From VAZQ01 sp963744275 (GTDB lineage: Bacteria; Pseudomonadota; Alphaproteobacteria; Rhizobiales; Xanthobacteraceae), in contig CAVUSX010000007.1 of assembly GCA_963744275.1 (NCBI GenBank), forward strand, positions 124,001 to 188,000: 64,000 nt of DNA, in the 5' to 3' direction. The notes beneath the pieces are model-generated. The model saw nothing but the letters and a program-made list of their open reading frames with translations. It made no database searches and was not told the DNA's origin. The position numbers and the translations under genes are program-made. Positions 45,439 to 53,629 of this stretch are shown piece by piece. Position 1 is the first letter of the stretch. Each line of letters starts with the position of its first letter.

Positions 45439-46428
45439 ATGATCCAGGCAATGCATGCGAAACACGGCGCGCCGCGCTTGCGCCTCGCCTTGGCGCTGGC
45501 CGCAACCTTCCTGGCGCTGCAACCCGCCTTCGCCGACGACCAGGTGAAGCTCACCATCGGCCAGCGCGGCAATTGGGACACCGCGATCTCGGCGCTGGGA
45601 GACAAGGCCGGCATCTTCAAGAAGCACGGCCTCACGCTCGAGATGGTCTACACGGCGGGCTCCGGCGAGACCTTGCAGCCGGTGATCGCCGGCAGCGTCG
45701 ACTTCGGTCTCGCGGTCGGCACGCTGGGCGCGATCGCGGCCTATGCGAAAGGCGCCCCGGTGCGCATCATCGGGGCGGAGGCGACCGGCGCCGCCGATTA
45801 CTGGTACGTGAAGGCGTCCTCGCCGATCAAGACGCTCAAGGACCTCAACGGCCACACCATCGCCTATTCCACCGCCGGCTCCTCGACCGAGAGCGTGGTG
45901 CGGGCCTTCATCAAGGAGAACGGCCTCACCTCGGCCAAAACCATGTCGACCGGCGGCGCGCCCTCGACCATGACTGCCGTGATGACGGATCAGGTCGATG
46001 TCGGCTGGGCCTCGCCGCCGGGCGGGCTCAAGGAGATCGACGAAGGGAAAATTCGCCTGCTCGCCCGCGCCACCGATGCGGCGATCGTGCGCGGCCAGAC
46101 CATCCGCGTCATCGTGGCCAATGCCCAGGTGCTGGAGAAGCGCAAGGACGTGGTCGAGCGCTACATGCAGGCCTATCGCGAGACCATCGGCTACATGTAC
46201 GGCGACGATCCGCAAGTGCTCAAAGACTACGCCGCATTCGCCGGCGTGAGCGAAGCCATGGCCAAGCGGGTGCGTGACGAGTTCTTCCCGCGTGCGCTCG
46301 TGATGCCGGACGAGATCAAAGGTCTGGACTCGCTGATGGCGGACGCGGTGGAGCTCAAATTCATCTCGACGCCGCTGAGCAAAGCCCAGATCGCCGATCT
46401 GGTGCAGCTACAGAAGCCCAAGCCTTAA
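45439..46428 (+). CDS. ABC-type substrate-binding protein, NMT1/THI5-like
   Basis: 329 residues, ATG at 45439 with AGGAGAGCGA upstream. Signal peptide at 1-33 (LRLALALAATFLALQPAFA), then a two-lobe periplasmic binding fold: VKLTIGQRGNWDTAISALGD, GIFKKHGLTLEMVYTAGSGE, VDFGLAVGTLGAIAAYAKGA and WYVKASSPIKTLKDLNGHTI. The family carries pyrimidines, taurine/sulfonates, nitrate or aromatic acids. No permease or ATPase gene is adjacent, which is unusual for an operon with one enzyme. It ends before a terminator-like hairpin. Confidence 0.88.
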   Translation: MIQAMHAKHGAPRLRLALALAATFLALQPAFADDQVKLTIGQRGNWDTAISALGDKAGIFKKHGLTLEMVYTAGSGETLQPVIAGSVDFGLAVGTLGAIAAYAKGAPVRIIGAEATGAADYWYVKASSPIKTLKDLNGHTIAYSTAGSSTESVVRAFIKENGLTSAKTMSTGGAPSTMTAVMTDQVDVGWASPPGGLKEIDEGKIRLLARATDAAIVRGQTIRVIVANAQVLEKRKDVVERYMQAYRETIGYMYGDDPQVLKDYAAFAGVSEAMAKRVRDEFFPRALVMPDEIKGLDSLMADAVELKFISTPLSKAQIADLVQLQKPKP

Positions 46429-46567
46429 GGCGGCGGCCGTCCTCATATAGGTGTATCTCCTTAGCGGGGTTTCGAACCGAGGGGGGCGCGCGGTCTCGGA
46501 TCGTGCTCGCGCCTTCAGTGTTGGGTAAGGCATTCATGGCTAGGCTCGCGCGTCGGGAATCAGTCTG

Positions 46568-46616
46568 AGCCCCGGCCAACAGGGAGGCCCTGGTCCCACA
46601 TGGCCGGGGCTTCTTT
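46568..46616 (+). terminator. Terminator-like hairpin after the binding-protein gene
   Basis: AGCCCCGGCCA (46568-46578) pairs perfectly over 11 bp with TGGCCGGGGCT (46601-46611), followed by TCTTT. The loop is 22 bases. Confidence 0.6.
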
Positions 46617-46793
46617 GTGGGGACGCTCTCGGTTGAGCTTTGCGACCACGAATCCGGCGAGCTTCGTCACACCGGCGCCCTTTTTTGGTGGGCCGGTAGC
46701 GTGCTACATCGATGGCTCGTGAGCCTTCGCAACATCCCACGGCATATTCTGGTGATTTCGCCGGATTTTTTGTCAAAGAGTGAGGTCCGGCGG
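46617..46793 (+). promoter_or_regulatory. Leader of the patatin gene
   Basis: About 180 bases before the GTG at 46794. A longer reading from 46617 has no ribosome site or protein character. A GAGG ribosome site lies about eight bases before 46794; no clear -35/-10 pair is seen. Confidence 0.4.
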
Positions 46794-47939
46794 GTGACCA
46801 ATAGGCGGCCGACCCGTTTGCTCATGATCGCGGCCTGCGCGCTCGCGCTCGCAAGCTGCGCCTCTGTGGCACGCATCCCCTATACGCAACAGGAACAGGC
46901 GACGGCCGCCATTCCAGGCATTCCCAACGCGCGCCTGTGGGCCGACGATCCCGCATCGATCGCGACGGCGCGGCGCGCCGTCGGCGCGCGCGTCGCGCTC
47001 AAGCAACCGACCGTGCTGGCACTGTCCGGCGGCGGCGCCAACGGCGCCTTCGGGGCCGGCCTCTTGAGCGGATGGACCGCGCGCGGAACGCGGCCGCAAT
47101 TCACCTTCGTGACGGGAGCGAGCTCCGGCGCCCTGATCGCGCCGTTCGCGTTCCTGGGGCCGAGCTATGACGAAACGCTGCGGAGCGTCTTCGCCAGCGG
47201 CGAGATGTCGAACTTGCTGCAGACCGACGGATTGGCGGGGTTCTTCGGCACCGGCATCTTCAAGACGGCTCCGCTGCGGGACCTGATCGCCAGACACGTG
47301 GACGCCGAGCTGCTCAGGGCGATTGCGCAGGAGTATCGGGCGGGCCGCCGGCTCTATGTCGTGACCACCAATCTCGACGCGCAGCGCACCGCCATCTGGG
47401 ACATGGGCAAGATCGCCGCCAGCGACGATCCGGGGGCGCTCGAGCTCTTTCGCAACGTCCTGACGGCGTCGGCGAGCATCCCGGGCCTGTTCTCGCCGGT
47501 GCTCATCGACGTCGAGTCCGAGGGACGGCGGTTCGCGGAAATGCACGTCGACGGCGGCGTGACCACGAATATCCTCATCGTGCCCGAGGGCGTGCTCACA
47601 TCGGGAACGCCGCTGTTTGCGCCCGGCGCGCGGCCGAAGGTCTATATCGTGATGAACGGCAAGATGGCGCCGGAATTCGAGGTCGTGGAGTCCGCCACGC
47701 TGCCGATCGTGACCCGCTCGTTCGAGACTTCCGTTCGCGCCAATACGGTCAGCACGTTGCTCGCCGCCTATCAATTCGCCAAGAGCCGGAATTGGGAGTT
47801 CAACTTGGCCGCGATCGACCCCACCTACCCGACCTCGCAATCGATCGGCTTCGACACGCCCTATATGCAGCAATTGTTCGAATACGGATTTCAGATGGGC
47901 AAGGGCGCACAGGCCTGGCGGTCGAAGCCGCTCGATTAG
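46794..47939 (+). CDS. Patatin-like phospholipase, lipoprotein
   Basis: 381 residues from the GTG at 46794, chosen because GAGG lies eight bases upstream and because it places a lipoprotein signal (LLMIAACALALASC) at the N-terminus. The patatin domain has the oxyanion loop LSGGGANGAFGAG (about 79-91), the nucleophile elbow TGASSGAL (Ser, about 112) and the dyad Asp in HVDGGVTTN (about 258). It is a serine-aspartate lipid acyl hydrolase anchored in an outer or inner membrane leaflet. It stands alone. Confidence 0.9.
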   Translation: MTNRRPTRLLMIAACALALASCASVARIPYTQQEQATAAIPGIPNARLWADDPASIATARRAVGARVALKQPTVLALSGGGANGAFGAGLLSGWTARGTRPQFTFVTGASSGALIAPFAFLGPSYDETLRSVFASGEMSNLLQTDGLAGFFGTGIFKTAPLRDLIARHVDAELLRAIAQEYRAGRRLYVVTTNLDAQRTAIWDMGKIAASDDPGALELFRNVLTASASIPGLFSPVLIDVESEGRRFAEMHVDGGVTTNILIVPEGVLTSGTPLFAPGARPKVYIVMNGKMAPEFEVVESATLPIVTRSFETSVRANTVSTLLAAYQFAKSRNWEFNLAAIDPTYPTSQSIGFDTPYMQQLFEYGFQMGKGAQAWRSKPLD

Positions 47940-47960
47940 TGCGCTTCCACAGATCTTGAA

Positions 47961-48050
47961 TGTCATCGCCGGCTTGTCCCGGCGATCTCGACAAGGAACG
48001 CACGACGGTGCCGACCCGAGCGAGATGGCCGGAACAAGTCCGGCCATGAC
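47961..48050. repeat. Dispersed palindromic repeat (second copy)
   Basis: Same layout as 14361-14444: GCCGGCTTGTCCCGGC-GATCTCGACAAGGA ... GAGCGAGATGGCCGG-ACAAGTCCGGCCATGAC. It lies between two convergent genes. Confidence 0.75.
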
Positions 48051-48074
48051 GACTGGAGGCGCAAGCCCCGCCGA

Positions 48075-48329
48075 CTAAAGCTGGCCGTAGCGTTTGAGCA
48101 CGTCGCGACACGCATTCCCGAGATGGAAGGCGTGGGCCGCCAAGGTCGCTCCGCACCGCAGCAGGTTGGTGAAGGTCATTCCATCGGAACGGTCGCAGAA
48201 GCGAGCGGCGGCGGGGCGGCAGGCAGCCAGATCGTTCACATCGAGAGCGAGCGCCCCGGTGACCGACGAACCCAGGAGGAGCACCCCGGCGAGCGCTGCT
48301 GTCATTTTCTGGTTGTTTGTGTGCCCCAT
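48075..48329 (-). CDS. Small secreted cysteine-rich-repeat protein
   Basis: 84 residues from the ATG at 48329; ATG 48305 is the alternative. Signal peptide (MTAALAGVLLLGSSVTGALA), then one cysteine-rich repeat: LAACRPAAARFCDRSDG, LLRCGATLAAHAFHLGNACR, DVLKRYGQL. The spacing of four cysteines resembles the GLG1-type Cys-rich repeat found in small periplasmic Rhizobiales proteins. Role unknown. Confidence 0.75.
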   Translation of the reverse strand: MGHTNNQKMTAALAGVLLLGSSVTGALALDVNDLAACRPAAARFCDRSDGMTFTNLLRCGATLAAHAFHLGNACRDVLKRYGQL

Positions 48330-48428
48330 CCCACTGCAACACCTTCCGGCTCGAATGGTTCCCGCCGAAGACAACAATCGAATGGTGGGAGATCCTGGCC
48401 GCTTGCGTCAGTGATGGCTTCGTTAACT

Positions 48429-49418
48429 TCAAATCGTGAAGCTCTCGTGGGTGGACGGGTGGAACAGCTCCTCCGGCGTGAGCAGCCGGGCGGACAGTCC
48501 TTGCCCATGGTGGTGGCGCAGGAAGGTCTCCAGCACCTTGCGGTTGGGGGCGAGCCCGTAGGACCAGAAATCGTGCCCCATCAGCTCGCGCGCGGCCTTG
48601 AGCTGCTCCTCCACGAACGGCAGCGTGCATTTCGAGGTCGAGGTGTCCTCGAGCTCCTCCAGGCACCTGGTCTTGGACTGCTCGAACGCCTTGAGCACGG
48701 CGGCCGGCAACCAGGGATGCCGCTCGACCAGGGTGCGGCGGATGCCGGTCACATGCATGATCGGGAAGATGCCGGTGCGCTTGTAGTAGTCGCGCCCGGC
48801 CGCGATCGGATCCGGAAACAGCCAGCCGATATCGGGATGGCGCTTGCCGGCGAGGCTCGGCACGCGCGGCGCGATGAAGGCGTCGATCTCGCCGCTTTCC
48901 AACAGCTCCGAGATGGTCCGCCCTTCAGGCGCGTTCTCCATATGCACGCCGGGCGGCAGCTTGATGGTGATCTTCTCCGGGCGGCTCGGATCGTCGATCC
49001 CGCCCCGCACCCAGGTCACGTCGGACGGCTTGATGCCGTGGTCGTCCTCCAGGATGATGCGAGCCCAGACGCAGGCGGTCAGCTGATATTCCGGCAGGCC
49101 GATGCGCTTGCCCTTGAGATCGGCCGGCGACTTGATGCGGTCGGTGCGCACATAGATCGAGTTGTGGCGGAAGGCGCGCGACACGAAGGCCGGCACCCCG
49201 ACATAGGGACAGCTGCGCTCCGCGGTCTTGACCGTGAAGCTCGACATCGACAGCTCGCAAATATCGAAATCGGCGGTCCGGAAAGCGCGGAAGAAGATCT
49301 CCTCCGGCGGCAGCATCATGAAGACGGGATCAACTCCGTCGATCTGCACCGAGCCGTCGAACAGGGCACGGGCGCGATCGTAGTTCCCGATCGCGACCGA
49401 GAGATTGAGCTTTGACAT
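48429..49418 (-). CDS. 4,5-dihydroxyphthalate decarboxylase-like / substrate-binding-like protein
   Basis: 329 residues, ATG at 49418. The sequence (LNLSVAIGNYDRARALFDGS, FDICELSMSSFTVKTAERSC, SIYVRTDRIKSPADLKGKRI, LPEYQLTACVWARIILEDDH) has the fold of periplasmic binding proteins but no signal peptide, matching the Pht5 family named after 4,5-dihydroxyphthalate decarboxylase. Many members have no shown activity and are annotated from one enzyme only, so the substrate is open. No phthalate genes are adjacent. It follows recJ after an 86-base gap holding a hairpin. Confidence 0.8.
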   Translation of the reverse strand: MSKLNLSVAIGNYDRARALFDGSVQIDGVDPVFMMLPPEEIFFRAFRTADFDICELSMSSFTVKTAERSCPYVGVPAFVSRAFRHNSIYVRTDRIKSPADLKGKRIGLPEYQLTACVWARIILEDDHGIKPSDVTWVRGGIDDPSRPEKITIKLPPGVHMENAPEGRTISELLESGEIDAFIAPRVPSLAGKRHPDIGWLFPDPIAAGRDYYKRTGIFPIMHVTGIRRTLVERHPWLPAAVLKAFEQSKTRCLEELEDTSTSKCTLPFVEEQLKAARELMGHDFWSYGLAPNRKVLETFLRHHHGQGLSARLLTPEELFHPSTHESFTI

Positions 49419-49460
49419 GTTGATGCAGCCTCATGAGCGATTGCCCATTTGGTATCGTTG

Positions 49461-49485
49461 CCGGGCTTGCTCCGGTCAAGCCCGG
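49461..49485 (-). terminator. Inverted repeat after recJ
   Basis: CCGGGCTTG (49461-49469) pairs with CAAGCCCGG (49477-49485), a perfect 9-bp stem with a seven-base loop. It lies 20 bases beyond the recJ stop. No strong T run, so termination is only likely. Confidence 0.45.
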
Positions 49486-49504
49486 GCTGGACGGTTCGCG
49501 GACA

Positions 49505-51310
49505 TCACCCGGTGGCCGGCGCGATGTCGATGAGCCGCATCTGCACCCGCTCCTCGCCGTTCCAGCGATCGATTGCGAGCGATCCGGCCGCGTGCACGGC
49601 GCGCCCGCGATTGTCGAGCAGCGCCGCGCCGAGCTTCTGGCCGGCGGCCCGGAAGGCGATGACGTTGACGGTCGCGCCGTCGCCGGCGCGCAGGCGCGCG
49701 CGCAGATGGGATTGGCCGGCCTCCTCCACATAGGTGAGCTGATGGCCCGGCAAGGCCAGGACCGGCTCCGGATTGCCGGCCCCGAACGGCCCCGCCCGCG
49801 CCATCGAGGCGACCGCCTCGAGATTGGCCGCGCCGGCCGTCAAGGCGCCATCGATCAGAAGCGAGTCCGATCGTCGCGCCGCCGCGACCGCGCTTGCGAG
49901 CCGCTCCTCCAGATAGGCGCGAAACAGGCCGAGCGCGCCGCGCGCGAGCGTCACGCCCGCCGCCATGGCATGGCCGCCGCCCTTGATGAGAAGCCCGTCG
50001 CGCACCGCCTGCCGGACCGCGCTGCCGAGATCGACGCCGAGGATCGAGCGGCCCGATCCGGTGCCGATGCCGTCCGGCCCGAGCGCGATCGCGAAGGCGG
50101 GCCGGCCGAACCGCTCTTTCAGCCGCGCCGCCACCAGCCCGACCACCCCCGGATGCCAGCCCGGCGCGGCGGTGACCACCACCGCGCCGCGTTCCTCGAG
50201 GCCGAGCGCCGCCATGGCCTCCCCTTCGGCCTGCTCGAGCGCCGCGACCTCGATCACCTGGCGCTCGCGGTTGAGCCGGTCGAGCTCGGCGGCGAGCCGC
50301 CCGGCCTCGATCGGATCGGCCTCCAGCAAAAGGTCCACCCCCAGCGTGGCGCGGCCGATGCGGCCGCCAGCATTGATGCGCGGCCCCAGCAGGAAGCCGA
50401 GATGCCAGGGCTCCGGCGGCCCGCCCAGCCGCGCAACGTCCATGAGCGCGGTCAGCCCCACATTCTCGCGCCGGCGCAGCGCCAAGAGCCCCTTGGCCAC
50501 GAAGGCGCGGTTGAGGCCCCTGAGCGGAACCACGTCGGCGACGGTGCCGAGCGCCACCAGATCGAGCAGGCCGAGCAGGTCGGGCTCGCTGCGCGGCGCC
50601 GCCCAGAAGCCGCGCGCCCGCAGCTCCCGGTTCACCGCCACCACCACCATGAAGGTGAGGCCGACGGCCGCCAGATAACCGAGCTGCGAAAGATCATCGA
50701 GCCGGTTGGGATTGACCACCGCGAGCGCCGGCGGCAGCGTTTCGTCGGCCTGGTGATGATCGATGACGATGGTGGAGAGGCCCAGGCGCTGGGCTTCCGC
50801 CAGCGGCTCATGGCTGGTGGTACCGCAATCGACGGTGACCAGAAGCGTGGCGCCGGCGGCTGCGAGCGTGCGGATCGCCTCGACATTGGGGCCGTAGCCC
50901 TCGAATATGCGGTCCGGAATATGGATGAGCGGATCGAGGCCGCCGAACCGCAAAAAGCGCGCCAGCACCGCCGCCGAGCTGGCGCCGTCCACATCGTAAT
51001 CGCCGAAGATCGCGACCTTCTCGCCGCGCACCACCGCCTGCGCCAACCGCGCGGCCGCGGCCGGCATGTCGGTGAGCACCCTCGGATCGGGCATCAAGAG
51101 CCGCACGGTCGGATCGAGAAAACCGACCGCCTCGTCCGCCTCGACCCCGCGCCCTGCCAGGACGCGGGCCAGCAATTCCGGCAACGCGTGGCGCTGCACG
51201 ATGGCGAGCGCCCGCGCCGAGCCGCGCTCGTCGAGGCGGTCGCGCCAGACGCGGCCGGTCGCGGATTGCGCGACCCCGAGGAAGTGGCGATTCGCGGCGA
51301 TGACGTTCAT
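49505..51310 (-). CDS. recJ: Single-stranded-DNA-specific exonuclease RecJ
   Basis: 601 residues, a 5'-3' exonuclease for recombination and mismatch repair. DHH motifs are all present: VAIFGDYDVDGASSAAVLAR (about 97), LLVTVDCGTTSHEPLAEA, STIVIDHHQADE (the DHH motif, about 175) and ALGTVADVVPLRGLNRAFVA; the DHHA1 domain has GRPAFAIALGPDGIGTGSGR and IKGGGHAMAAGVTLARG. The ATG at 51310 is the first in frame. In related genomes recJ lies next to glpX and hom; here 4.1 kb of accessory DNA separates them. Confidence 0.96.
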   Translation of the reverse strand: MNVIAANRHFLGVAQSATGRVWRDRLDERGSARALAIVQRHALPELLARVLAGRGVEADEAVGFLDPTVRLLMPDPRVLTDMPAAAARLAQAVVRGEKVAIFGDYDVDGASSAAVLARFLRFGGLDPLIHIPDRIFEGYGPNVEAIRTLAAAGATLLVTVDCGTTSHEPLAEAQRLGLSTIVIDHHQADETLPPALAVVNPNRLDDLSQLGYLAAVGLTFMVVVAVNRELRARGFWAAPRSEPDLLGLLDLVALGTVADVVPLRGLNRAFVAKGLLALRRRENVGLTALMDVARLGGPPEPWHLGFLLGPRINAGGRIGRATLGVDLLLEADPIEAGRLAAELDRLNRERQVIEVAALEQAEGEAMAALGLEERGAVVVTAAPGWHPGVVGLVAARLKERFGRPAFAIALGPDGIGTGSGRSILGVDLGSAVRQAVRDGLLIKGGGHAMAAGVTLARGALGLFRAYLEERLASAVAAARRSDSLLIDGALTAGAANLEAVASMARAGPFGAGNPEPVLALPGHQLTYVEEAGQSHLRARLRAGDGATVNVIAFRAAGQKLGAALLDNRGRAVHAAGSLAIDRWNGEERVQMRLIDIAPATG

Positions 51311-51359
51311 GCCGACGATATGAGCCGAGACGGGTGTTGCCGTCGAGCCGAAACGCGGC

Positions 51360-51824
51360 TCAATCGGAATCTCGCAATGCGGTGCGTAGCGGCATCAGAC
51401 CCATGAAGCCCTCGCAAATCGCCATGGCCTGGGCATAGATTTGCTTCGAAATTTTGCTCGCCACCCCGGCGGCCTCTTCCTCGAGCGCACCGGCGAGCGC
51501 GAGCGCCGCGCTCGCGCACACCCGCCGTACATGCGGGACGGGATCGGGGCAGCGATCGAGGCCGTCCTCGTCCTGCAAGGCGCGCGTCTCGCCGATGGCG
51601 GCGGCAACCGCGCGGGCCTGCCCGACCAGATAGGGCCACGGGCGGGTATCGAGGCCCGCCTGCCGATCGGCGGCTTCGCGCTCGAGCAGGCGCAACGCCT
51701 CGACGCGCGGCTTGAGGACGCGCGCGGCGACCGCCGGATAGTTTCCGCACGGCGCCGCTTGCGCGCCCAACGGAGCGAAGACGGCGAATACGATGATCAA
51801 GTATCTGATGATTGGCAGTTTCAA
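51360..51824 (-). CDS. Small exported helical protein, unknown function
   Basis: 154 residues from the ATG at 51824, after a ribosome site of moderate quality. A signal peptide spans 1-23 (KLPIIRYLIIVFAVFAPLGA, cleavage after AQA). The mature protein is mostly helical with four cysteines (CGNYP, RCPDP, RVCASA, AICEGFMG) that could pair. I do not recognise a family. It lies 49 bases upstream of recJ, the first piece of the accessory segment. Confidence 0.7.
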   Translation of the reverse strand: MKLPIIRYLIIVFAVFAPLGAQAAPCGNYPAVAARVLKPRVEALRLLEREAADRQAGLDTRPWPYLVGQARAVAAAIGETRALQDEDGLDRCPDPVPHVRRVCASAALALAGALEEEAAGVASKISKQIYAQAMAICEGFMGLMPLRTALRDSD

Positions 51825-51916
51825 TTTCCCGAACAGTCTGATTTACGCGGCCACGTCGAGGACGCGTCAAGTCGTGCCGAACTCACGCTTTGCACCAGCG
51901 GTCCGCAAGAGCTTCC

Positions 51917-52300
51917 TCAACCGGATGATGACCAGCTTTTGGCCGTCAATTGATCGAGGGCGGTGTAGTAGGGACGATTCGAGTCCGCGCCAACTCCGCC
52001 ATCCGCTCGCCCGAGCAGATCACTCAGATGGCCGACGAGCGCCGAGCCCACGGCGTGGATGGCGTCATGGCGGTCCAGCCCTTCGGAAATCAGGCGTTGA
52101 ACCGTTCGCTTCACCGGAATCTCATCGCCCAGGGCGATTTGATTCTCGACCATGACGTGGAGGACCGCATGCATCTTTGCGTTGGGCAGGCGGACGCGCG
52201 CGCGCCGGTGAAAGCTCTCCACCAGGTCGATGCGCTCTTGCTCATCCGTCGCCTGCCACTCCTCGGGGTCGGGTGGCTCGAGGGGATCATAGTTCTGCAT
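51917..52300 (-). CDS. DUF1841-like protein
   Basis: 127 residues from the ATG at 52300 (MQNYDPLEPPDPEEW); the frame is open further to 52531 but that part is implausible. The core MHAVLHVMVENQIALGDEIP with VQRLISEGLDRHDAIHAVGS and ALVGHLSDLL matches a helical domain common in Rhizobiales hypothetical proteins of the DUF1841 type. No catalytic residue is evident. The upstream flank carries the 32-base repeat at 52387-52418. Confidence 0.75.
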   Translation of the reverse strand: MQNYDPLEPPDPEEWQATDEQERIDLVESFHRRARVRLPNAKMHAVLHVMVENQIALGDEIPVKRTVQRLISEGLDRHDAIHAVGSALVGHLSDLLGRADGGVGADSNRPYYTALDQLTAKSWSSSG

Positions 52301-52386
52301 CGCACCACCCGGGTAGCTTGGTTTCTTGCATGAGAGTCTGTTCACCAGCGGACATGTCGCGAGCCACCGGCCGCCATCGTACGTCC

Positions 52387-52418
52387 GACTCCGCCACAGA
52401 TTTATGGAAAATACAATC
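52387..52418 (-). repeat. GATTGTATTTT element, copy 1
   Basis: On the minus strand it starts GATTGTATTTT and ends with TGGCGGAGTC; 27 of 32 bases match copy 2. It is 86 bases upstream of the DUF1841-like start. The first 11 bases also occur at 13051. Confidence 0.7.
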
Positions 52419-52520
52419 GCCATGCCGTCGGACCGGTCAAGCACAGGCGTCGCAAGAAACGTGGCCCCATACTTGTGGCGGGTCTCGCGGCCCGCCTGGC
52501 GGCGCCGACCGCTTCCTGGT

Positions 52521-52922
52521 TCAGTGTCCACGCCATTCCATGTGATGACGTGGCGGGATCGTGTGGGTCAAGACAGAACCGTGTCGCTCGTAAAAGCGGA
52601 CCGTGAGCCGCACTGGTGTTGCCGCCGAGCTTGCCTCGCGCATCAAGCGTTGCAAGAGCCAGCTTCCGATGCCTTGGTTCTGGTAGGCCGGCAGCAGATA
52701 GAGCTTGCCGAGGAACCAATGATCCGGACGCCGCTCCACCCCGATCAGGCCGATGTCGCTGCCGGTGAGCCGGATGATCTGGTCGAACGCGAGATCGAGA
52801 TCAGGGCGACCAATCCAAATTCCATAGCTCTGTTCGGCGTAGAACCGCACGCACGCTTCCGTCACGTGCAAGGCGAACTCCGCATCGCCGCTGGTCGCCG
52901 GGCGCAAGGAAATGTCGTGCAT
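52521..52922 (-). CDS. GNAT-family N-acetyltransferase, shortened C-terminal half
   Basis: 133 residues from the ATG at 52922 (a TTG at 52940 is possible). N-terminal strand and helix ISLRPATSGDAEFALHVTEA; the acetyl-CoA loop is in YLLPAYQNQGIGSWLLQRLM. After PVRLTV the chain passes directly to RFYERHGSVLTHT, whereas the family normally has about six residues between (V-x-x-x-N-x-A-x-x-FYxxxGF), so a small deletion may have damaged the fold. Substrate unknown. It lies within the accessory block and is preceded by the second copy of the 32-base repeat. Confidence 0.7.
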   Translation of the reverse strand: MHDISLRPATSGDAEFALHVTEACVRFYAEQSYGIWIGRPDLDLAFDQIIRLTGSDIGLIGVERRPDHWFLGKLYLLPAYQNQGIGSWLLQRLMREASSAATPVRLTVRFYERHGSVLTHTIPPRHHMEWRGH

Positions 52923-52957
52923 GGCTTTCCGGGCGAACAAATCTTGTGGTGGCGTTG

Positions 52958-52989
52958 GATTCCGCCATGGATTTATTAAAAATACAATC
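52958..52989 (-). repeat. GATTGTATTTT element, copy 2
   Basis: Minus-strand sequence starting GATTGTATTTTTAATAAATC, 36 bases upstream of the GNAT start. Matches copy 1 at 27 of 32 bases. Confidence 0.7.
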
Positions 52990-53226
52990 CGAAAGCAAAG
53001 GACCTTGGTTGCGATTCAGATTTGGCCGTCACCACACACGCGAATATTAAATGTTCGACAGACTATCAATTTTGCCTTGAACAAATCTCGGAGCTCCGGT
53101 ATCAGGCGCGTCCCTTCGCTCGGCTTTGGTCCGGGCTCGTGAAACCCCGGCCGGCGCGGTGCGCTCTGCGTGTCCGTGTTCCGCCCGCGAAGGCGATCCT
53201 TGCTGTGAGAAGCAAACGATCAACCG
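52990..53226. other. Intergenic, lower GC
   Basis: No gene is seen between the repeat and the aberrant tRNA-Asn. Short frames across it have no ribosome site. Base composition is lower than in the surrounding genes. Confidence 0.45.
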
Positions 53227-53301
53227 ACGAGGATAGCTCAGTGGTAGAGCAGATGACTGTTAATCATCCTGACGCGGGTTCGAATCCCGCTCCAGCGCCC
53301 A
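53227..53301 (+). tRNA. tRNA-Asn-like gene (anticodon GTT) with damaged acceptor stem
   Basis: D-arm GCTC/GAGC, anticodon stem GATGA/TCATC with loop CTGTTAA (GTT), T-arm GCGGG/CCCGC with TTCGAAT and an encoded CCA are all fine. The 3' acceptor strand TCCAGCG would need CGCTGGA at the 5' end, but the sequence reads ACGAGGA, so only the three innermost pairs form. It is probably a 5'-replaced pseudo-tRNA or the duplicated 3' end left by an integration event, rather than a working tRNA. Confidence 0.6.
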
Positions 53302-53629
53302 GGTACAGCTTTCCAAGCTGAACCAACCCTGAGGGGGACCGGGCGCGCGCTTCAGTCGCGGTCCGGCCGTTTCGCCGCAAGGCATCTCGTCCGCACCATG
53401 ACACCGTGAGACCGGCTTTGCGCCGGGGCGGATACCGTCCCGTCGATGCCGGGTCCACCGTTTCGCTGCCGCGCTCGCGCGCGGCGGGCGGCCGCGTGTG
53501 CCCGTCATTCGACCGGCCTCAAGCCCCGGCCCGCCGTCGCTCGCGGGAAGACGCGCCCGGTTCCCCGATCCTCGGGCTTGAAATCCCGCCTGCGGCGCCG
53601 CCGCGAGGCCAACGAAGGAGACGCGTGCC
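53302..53629. other. Intergenic before the slipin gene
   Basis: About 330 bases, no gene seen. A frame of 454 codons (53446-54810, plus) starts here but is a shadow of the slipin gene. The ribosome site GAAGGAGACG at about 53614-53623 belongs to the slipin. Confidence 0.5.

Noticed and set aside
43497..45635. 712-codon minus-strand frame
   Set aside because: Shadow of the ThDP enzyme gene.
49433..51406. 657-codon plus-strand frame
   Set aside because: Shadow of recJ.
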